DNA of 40,878 nt from Microcaldota archaeon (GTDB taxonomy: Archaea > Micrarchaeota > Micrarchaeia > Micrarchaeales > CABMGC01): positions 1 to 40,878 of the forward strand of contig DAHUYR010000003.1 in the NCBI GenBank assembly GCA_027315135.1. The letters run 5' to 3'. Shown piece by piece: positions 36,721 to 40,878 of the stretch. The notes beneath the pieces were generated by a model that made no database searches, had not been told where the DNA came from, and saw only the letters and a list, made by a program, of their open reading frames with translations. Position numbers and translations under genes: made by a program. How positions within the stretch are numbered: the stretch's first letter is position 1; every line of letters begins with the position of its first letter.

Positions 36721-37866
36721 TCATCTGTCTTTGAAATCAGGAGAATATCTGTAATCCAGCATATCGAGCAGGTGTCTTGTTGGGGTTCTTCCGAGGCCAC
36801 GGGCTGATTGATAAAGTAAGCCTTTCAGCAGATTGTCCATGTCCTCAGGAATAAAGGTTACAGCATTTTCCACATCTATTTCGTTTCTGGTTTTCCTGCC
36901 TATAATGAGCTCCCCGGAAACGTTAGTGCATATACTATAGCCGCCACCGAAGGAAGATGGAAGGAAGTGGGCAAAGCTCCCATCAGGTATCTTATTGTCC
37001 TTGATGATAGGCACAGGAGTGTCCCATGATCTGAACAATACAGGCAGTACTCCATAGTCTTTTTCTATATATGCATATTGCTTCATTCCCATGTTCCTAG
37101 CAGAGGTCGTGACGTATTGCGTAGCGCTGATTGCTCCCTTTTCAAGAATCTCTGGCTGTAGCCCCATCTGGTCTATGTACTTTAATACAGAAAGAAGAAG
37201 GTAGCCTTCTGTAGAATGATCAGCTTCCACAACTTTCTTATCTGCAATGCCCAGCCGCCTGTAGTGCACCCTTGCTCCGAAAGGATTTACAGCAGAATAC
37301 GGAGTTCTGTCCTGCTGCAATATGCGCAGTTCCCCTGCACCGTCGCTCGTCACCACGCTCGATATTGTCCGTTTATCGCTTCGTAAAGTGCTCCACGGAA
37401 GCCCATGCTTCCAGCCATTGGACTTTGAGACTACTTCTAGTGCCGCCCCTACTGTGCCGGTAAATTCGAAGAGGCTGTCAAAGTTAAATTTCTTGTAATT
37501 AAACAGGTCGGTGTCCTGCAGAACTACAAGATTCCTTATGCCACTCATGATGTAGAAATCATCAGCTGTTGCTCTTTCCTTCTGTTTTCCATCCGCGCGT
37601 GTTATTTCCCAGTAGAAGCTTTCCCCTCTCGCTGCTCTATACAGCAATTGCTTGTACTCCTCTCTTTCGCGCTTGTCAAGACTTCTCAATAAGCCGTCGC
37701 CCTCTAATTTACCTACTGCAATTCTTACGGCATCCATAGATACTGCTCCGGTACGCTGCTTTGCAATGTCCTCACCGCTAAGCGCTTCTATTCTTGCAGT
37801 TATTCCTCCTTGGTCTAACTTTCTGAGACCGGATCCGTTAGGATAAACCCAGTATGTTTCCATCAT
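36721..37866 (-). CDS. Hypothetical soluble protein
   Basis: The 381-residue protein has no membrane helix or signal peptide. The N-terminal 90 residues are charged and helical; the middle has aromatic strands (FYWEITRADG, DDFYIMSG) and the C-terminus is mixed. No catalytic motif or family was recognised. It starts at ATG 37866 (or 37863) after CTAGGGGATAA, the same 11 bases that precede the AlbA_2 gene. A TATA element at 37940-37948 with a palindrome between it and the gene suggests regulated expression. Confidence 0.7.
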   Translation of the reverse strand: MMETYWVYPNGSGLRKLDQGGITARIEALSGEDIAKQRTGAVSMDAVRIAVGKLEGDGLLRSLDKREREEYKQLLYRAARGESFYWEITRADGKQKERATADDFYIMSGIRNLVVLQDTDLFNYKKFNFDSLFEFTGTVGAALEVVSKSNGWKHGLPWSTLRSDKRTISSVVTSDGAGELRILQQDRTPYSAVNPFGARVHYRRLGIADKKVVEADHSTEGYLLLSVLKYIDQMGLQPEILEKGAISATQYVTTSARNMGMKQYAYIEKDYGVLPVLFRSWDTPVPIIKDNKIPDGSFAHFLPSSFGGGYSICTNVSGELIIGRKTRNEIDVENAVTFIPEDMDNLLKGLLYQSARGLGRTPTRHLLDMLDYRYSPDFKDR

Positions 37867-38113
37867 TGTTATCCCCTAGACAATGTTACTTACGTTTTAT
37901 GCAAGCATCTGTCCCCGTAAGTATATACTTGGAGAAATACTTATAAAATTTGTCTATAGGATGGACATAGGTTTATAACTAATGCATGCGGCGAGCGGAT
38001 TTAGGCTCTTTGATTCTGCCTTATCTGCCGTTACCGGCGTTAAGCGTTACTGCTGGTGTTGGAGATGTTAGAAAGGAATATTATTACATAAACATAAGAA
38101 AATACTGGTGAAG
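37867..38113. promoter_or_regulatory. Divergent regulatory region with operator-like palindrome
   Basis: On the minus strand TTTTATAAG (37940-37948) is a TATA element. The 12-bp palindrome AAGTATATACTT (37919-37930) covers the expected transcription start, and a further AAGTAT half-site overlaps the TATA. Toward the plus-strand gene, AT-rich ATATTATTACATAAAC lies at about 38082-38097. No RNA gene was recognised in the GC-richer middle (37985-38065), which contains several short inverted repeats. Confidence 0.5.
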
Positions 38114-38635
38114 ATGAGAACAACATACGGGAATTACAGCAATAAGGGATTTGTAGAAATAGCCCATTCCGGGATATTTAAGATGCAAGTAGATGCAAAC
38201 TGTGTAGAGTCATTGGCATTGCTTAATGAGCATGGATTAAGACCTGCAACCTATCAGGAGATATTGTCAAGAGCTTATGGAACATCTAGGAGGGCGCAGA
38301 GATTCGTTAACAATATTGAAGGGGATGGTTTTTACATAAATAACTGGGGCATGGACATGTCCAAGGAATACTGCACGTTCGACAGAAATGGGAAGCTCAC
38401 ACAGATAAAAGGAGAGATACTTCATGGAGAGTATGGCGTTGATAATACTATCCTTATCTATCCCGGATATATGCCATTGTTGTTCTTAGTATACACAGAT
38501 AGACTTGCAAACCTCAAGGGATACCGTTTTGAGATAGATGGTGAGGCAGGCCCTGCGATGAAGGAATATGCAGTAGTAGGAGTAAAGAACGATGGTAAAC
38601 TGGACGAGATGTTCAAGCTACTGTTGAGAAAATAG
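38114..38635 (+). CDS. Hypothetical protein with module shared with the 31.6-kb gene
   Basis: The 173-residue soluble protein contains GLRPATYQEIL near 41-51, a conserved Trp at 78, TF at 88-89 and NG at 92-93. The same pattern occurs in the protein at 31649-32257, so the two are likely distant relatives within a lineage-specific family. The C-terminal half is strand-rich (YPGYMPLLFLVYTDRL). ATG 38114 is preferred; the GTG at 38108 is part of the GGTGA ribosome-binding sequence. Function unknown. Confidence 0.65.
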   Translation: MRTTYGNYSNKGFVEIAHSGIFKMQVDANCVESLALLNEHGLRPATYQEILSRAYGTSRRAQRFVNNIEGDGFYINNWGMDMSKEYCTFDRNGKLTQIKGEILHGEYGVDNTILIYPGYMPLLFLVYTDRLANLKGYRFEIDGEAGPAMKEYAVVGVKNDGKLDEMFKLLLRK

Positions 38636-38812
38636 TGTAATCTGAAGGCAGTTGTGGTAAAGAAAAGCATAATTCCGGAAGCGTATGGGTTCGAATAGAC
38701 AAGTATGAGTCAGGAGTATCTGCACGCCTGCATGGCAGGTATGGCTTGCTGGTCCTCGTTGAGAGTTGTAGAATTTATATAACTTGGTTATGTATACTGT
38801 ATTGTGAGTGGA
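38636..38812. promoter_or_regulatory. Intergenic region before superoxide dismutase
   Basis: A GCCTGC/GCAGGT hairpin lies near 38731-38745 and may end the upstream transcript. TTTATATAAC at 38774-38783 is a strong TATA element for sod, placing transcription start near 38806, so the mRNA has almost no leader. Confidence 0.5.
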
Positions 38813-39469
38813 ATGTTAGTAGAGCATAAGATAAAGGATTTTTCTGCACTTCTGAATGAAGGCGTTGTGAAGGGACTTACTCCTAAGCAGATAAAGGCTC
38901 ATCTTGGCCTTTATGAAGGGTATGTGAAAAAACTTAATGAGATTGAACAGAGGCTTGATGATTTAAAGAAGCAGATGGATACCGATCCAGATATCCTTAG
39001 CAAGAATGCCAACTTCAGTTATGGATCCTTCAGTGAGCTTAAGAGAAGGGAGATCGTCGCATACAACGGCAGCTATCTGCACAAGGCCTATTTCGAGACT
39101 CTTGAGCCTGTGAACGAACCAGATGACCAGTTTAAGTCATTGCTGAAAGACTCTTTCGGAAGCGTTGACAAATGGAAGGCTGAGATAAAGGCTGATGCTG
39201 CTTCCACCCCAGGATGGGTGCTTATTGCACTTGACAGGAACAGGAATCAGCTGCACAACTGGGTCATAAATGAGCATAGTGTAAACGTACCTGCAATTGC
39301 ACAGGATGTCATTATAGCATTAGACTGCTGGGAGCACGCTTACGCCATAGACTATGGTACTGACAAAGGCACATACGTAAAGGTATTCTTAGAGAATATA
39401 AACTGGCAGGAAGCGAACAGACGCCTGAACGATGTTCTGAACGGGAAGAGATCATCCGCAATGGTATAA
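38813..39469 (+). CDS. sod: Superoxide dismutase, Fe/Mn family
   Basis: The 218-residue enzyme converts superoxide to oxygen and peroxide. Metal ligands of the family are visible: His 30 (KAHLGLYEGYVKKLN), His 90 (NGSYLHKAYFETL), and Asp 171 and His 175 (LDCWEHAY). Iron versus manganese cannot be decided here. ATG 38813 is chosen over GTG 38804, which belongs to GTGAGTGGA before the start. The gene implies exposure to oxygen. Confidence 0.93.
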   Translation: MLVEHKIKDFSALLNEGVVKGLTPKQIKAHLGLYEGYVKKLNEIEQRLDDLKKQMDTDPDILSKNANFSYGSFSELKRREIVAYNGSYLHKAYFETLEPVNEPDDQFKSLLKDSFGSVDKWKAEIKADAASTPGWVLIALDRNRNQLHNWVINEHSVNVPAIAQDVIIALDCWEHAYAIDYGTDKGTYVKVFLENINWQEANRRLNDVLNGKRSSAMV

Positions 39470-39529
39470 TTGACGAAATAGGGCATTAAGTATAATATAG
39501 GTCAACCTTAGCATAAGCATTCGGATATT

Positions 39530-40201
39530 ATGCCAAAAGTAATAGATGCAGTAGTAACAGATGGAGATGGCACGCTGTGGAAGGGTGCTGTGAGTGCGGC
39601 AATAGGAAAAGAGTATCTTTTAAAAGCGCTGAGAGATAGAGACATTGCAACATTTGCCAGTGGGATCTTGGGAGCAGCCCAGGTAATGCTCATGTCGGAA
39701 TTCCGAGGTCCTGCAGGTTCGGTAGACAGTCAGAAGAAGTTTTATGATACGCTTATCGCAAATAGCATCGGTATGAGGAATGAAATGCGCACTTTTGCAA
39801 GCCGGCACATACGCAAAAATACCATAGACAAGGTAGAGAATATAGTTCGTTATTATACATTATGGAATACTCCGACTTTTCTCTCTACAATGGCAGGTTC
39901 CACTGCTGCAGAGTGTGTTGTTGAGAGTCTCAGTCTTACAGAATCAGTATCTAATGTAGATATATTTGACAATATAGGCAAGCTTGTTGGCTTTTCAGTA
40001 ACAATGCGCAACGGAGAGGAGAAGCTTGCAAAGACAGAGAGCATGCTGGATAAGTACAATATAAGATTGGACAACTGCATGGTAATAGGAGATAGTGCTA
40101 ACGACATACCTTTGTTAATGTCTGCAAAGATTGCAGTTGCTTCCCCGTTTGCATCTGATAAGGTACTCGCACTCAAAAGGATTACACGGATTTCTTCGTG
40201 A
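39530..40201 (+). CDS. HAD-superfamily phosphatase
   Basis: The 223-residue protein has the HAD nucleophile motif DGDGT (Asp 11, Asp 13) and the motif-IV segment VIGDSANDIPLL near 182-193, with a helical cap in between (about 20-150). The closest layout is the phosphoserine-phosphatase-like HAD group. The substrate cannot be named. The 3' end overlaps the convergent Cys-rich gene by 20 bases. Confidence 0.85.
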   Translation: MPKVIDAVVTDGDGTLWKGAVSAAIGKEYLLKALRDRDIATFASGILGAAQVMLMSEFRGPAGSVDSQKKFYDTLIANSIGMRNEMRTFASRHIRKNTIDKVENIVRYYTLWNTPTFLSTMAGSTAAECVVESLSLTESVSNVDIFDNIGKLVGFSVTMRNGEEKLAKTESMLDKYNIRLDNCMVIGDSANDIPLLMSAKIAVASPFASDKVLALKRITRISS

Positions 40202-40520
40202 GCGGCTGGGCATTACCCTTGTCTAAACTATGGCAATCGCATTCCTTGCTATGTTCAGTATGTTCTGAGGCCTTTTCCTTTCTCCTCATCCCAATCAAAG
40301 CCATGGCAGTATTCGCCACCACTACAACAGCATTTACGGCGCATCTTGGGCAGCTTCCGCACCCGCAAGTGCTAAGTATCGTAAGATTATTCTGCATCAT
40401 TGGCCCCAAAGCAGTCGTTTTCTCCGCACCTGTTGCCATCATACGCCGGGCAGCCTTAAGCATGTGTTTTATCTTATTATCTTCAGGATTTGATTTGTTT
40501 GTAACAGAGACCTTACCCAT
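40182..40520 (-). CDS. Small Cys-rich membrane protein
   Basis: The 112-residue protein has CGCGSCPRC (Cys 52, 54, 57, 60), directly followed by a membrane helix (about 61-77) and a charged His/Cys tail (CDC at 94-96). The Cys cluster could hold zinc or an Fe-S cluster at the membrane. It starts at ATG 40520 about 25 bases after the TATA-like CTTAAATATTA, so its mRNA may be leaderless. A similar-length frame on the plus strand lacks such signals. Confidence 0.65.
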   Translation of the reverse strand: MGKVSVTNKSNPEDNKIKHMLKAARRMMATGAEKTTALGPMMQNNLTILSTCGCGSCPRCAVNAVVVVANTAMALIGMRRKEKASEHTEHSKECDCHSLDKGNAQPLTKKSV

Positions 40521-40600
40521 AATCTTAATTCAGATTAGGTAATATTTAAGCTTATGCAAAGTGTCGGCTTTGTTTATAAAGTGTTGATTCTGTCCAGAAA
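40521..40600. promoter_or_regulatory. Back-to-back promoters
   Basis: CTTAAATATTA (about 40541-40552, minus) serves the Cys-rich gene. TTTATAAAG (40573-40581, plus) could serve the structured RNA candidate to the right. Confidence 0.45.
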
Positions 40601-40604
40601 GCCA

Positions 40605-40735
40605 TTTTGCCATGTTATCGTCTGAGATAGATTAGAGCATAGAGACCCCTGGGGGCGTTAGTCGCCTTGCCAGGGGTCAAATCGGCTTCCAAATATTATG
40701 GCGTCCCCTAACCTAATCTTATTTCCTTTTTTCAC
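40605..40735 (+). ncRNA. Candidate structured RNA
   Basis: GACCCCTGG pairs with CCAGGGGTC (about 40644-40678), enclosing GGCG/CGCC. Outside this, AGATTAG (about 40629) can pair with CTAATCT (about 40713). A TATA-like TTTATAAAG lies 25-30 bases before, and a T-rich tract (TTATTTCCTTTTTTC) follows. This is what a stand-alone small RNA gene looks like. It is not a recognisable tRNA, SRP or RNase P RNA. Confidence 0.4.
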
Positions 40736-40827
40736 CAAATAGCCGTATCGCTATCGCTTTTTCCCACACTTAACTAAATTAATAGTTAGGGATGACAATG
40801 CGAATTGCATCCTGGATGAGTGAGGAT

Positions 40828-40878
40828 CTATGCTTTTTTAACGTTCTTTGCACGTGTTCCTCTTTCGCCAGCTTCGAC
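40828..40878 (-). CDS. C-terminal end of a gene entering from the right edge
   Basis: Read from the right edge on the minus strand, an open frame gives 16 residues ending GERGTRAKNVKKA before TAG at 40828-40830. The basic ending fits a nucleic-acid-binding or ribosomal protein, but too little is visible to name it. Confidence 0.4.
   Translation of the reverse strand, partial: VEAGERGTRAKNVKKA

Noticed and set aside
40198-40542. Plus-strand frame of 114 codons opposite the Cys-rich gene
   Set aside because: The minus frame has a TATA element at the right distance, a coherent Cys cluster plus helix and charged tails; the plus frame covers that promoter.
40640-40700. tRNA at the right edge, suggested by GGGGTCAAATC
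   Set aside because: No anticodon arm, D-arm or matching acceptor strands can be formed around it.

Overview
The window reads as the chromosome of a small-genome archaeon. Archaeal-type release factor aRF1, RFC small subunit, Spt5, the S13-S4-S11 ribosomal order, type IA topoisomerase, a histone-fold protein, AglB-type oligosaccharyltransferase, intron-containing tRNA and TATA-box promoters all point that way. The mix of a bacterial-type class II LysRS, Thermoplasma-like bipartite lipoate ligase (LplA/LplB), fused-subunit 2-oxoacid:ferredoxin oxidoreductase, Fe/Mn superoxide dismutase, unlinked 5S rRNA and many Asn/Ser/Thr-rich secreted proteins suggests a DPANN archaeon of the Micrarchaeota (ARMAN) type. 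That placement is inference; no 16S rRNA is present.

Layout. 1-5680 (minus) is one giant secreted protein that runs off the left edge, next to a small four-helix membrane protein. 6.3-15.2 kb holds surface glycosylation and DNA topology genes: AglB, TrmI, topoisomerase I, a paired 4-TM transporter, a GT2 glycosyltransferase and a polyprenyl-phosphate sugar-1-phosphate transferase. 15.2-18.2 kb holds a histone-fold protein, aRF1 and SerRS. 18.24-20.86 kb is the most unusual part: an intact tRNA-Leu(UAG), then an AT-rich two-gene cassette (AlbA_2/HATPase/wHTH protein and GIY-YIG nuclease), then a clear tRNA-Leu(UAA) 3' half that shares its last 23 bases with the intact tRNA. 21.1-30.3 kb holds UppP, RFC-S, phosphohexomutase, S11/S4/S13, an intron-bearing tRNA-Ser, LysRS, LplA/LplB, Spt5 and L11. 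30.4-34 kb holds a lone 5S rRNA, a membrane-anchored winged-helix regulator with a perfect operator, a hypothetical protein, a Trm11-family methylase beside tRNA-Lys, and a 43-residue zinc-ribbon protein. 34-41 kb holds the ferredoxin oxidoreductase, two unknown proteins, superoxide dismutase, a HAD phosphatase, a Cys-rich membrane protein, a candidate structured RNA and the C-terminal end of a further gene.

How it fits together. UppP, the phosphohexomutase, the sugar-1-P transferase, the GT2 enzyme, the paired small transporters and AglB could together supply, flip, transfer and recycle a lipid-linked glycan. The giant secreted protein, the AglB tail and the ectodomain of the membrane regulator are rich in N-glycosylation sequons, so likely substrates lie in the same window. 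The rest is mostly translation and central-carbon housekeeping. The tRNA-Leu-bounded cassette is the best candidate for an undescribed mobile or defence-like system.
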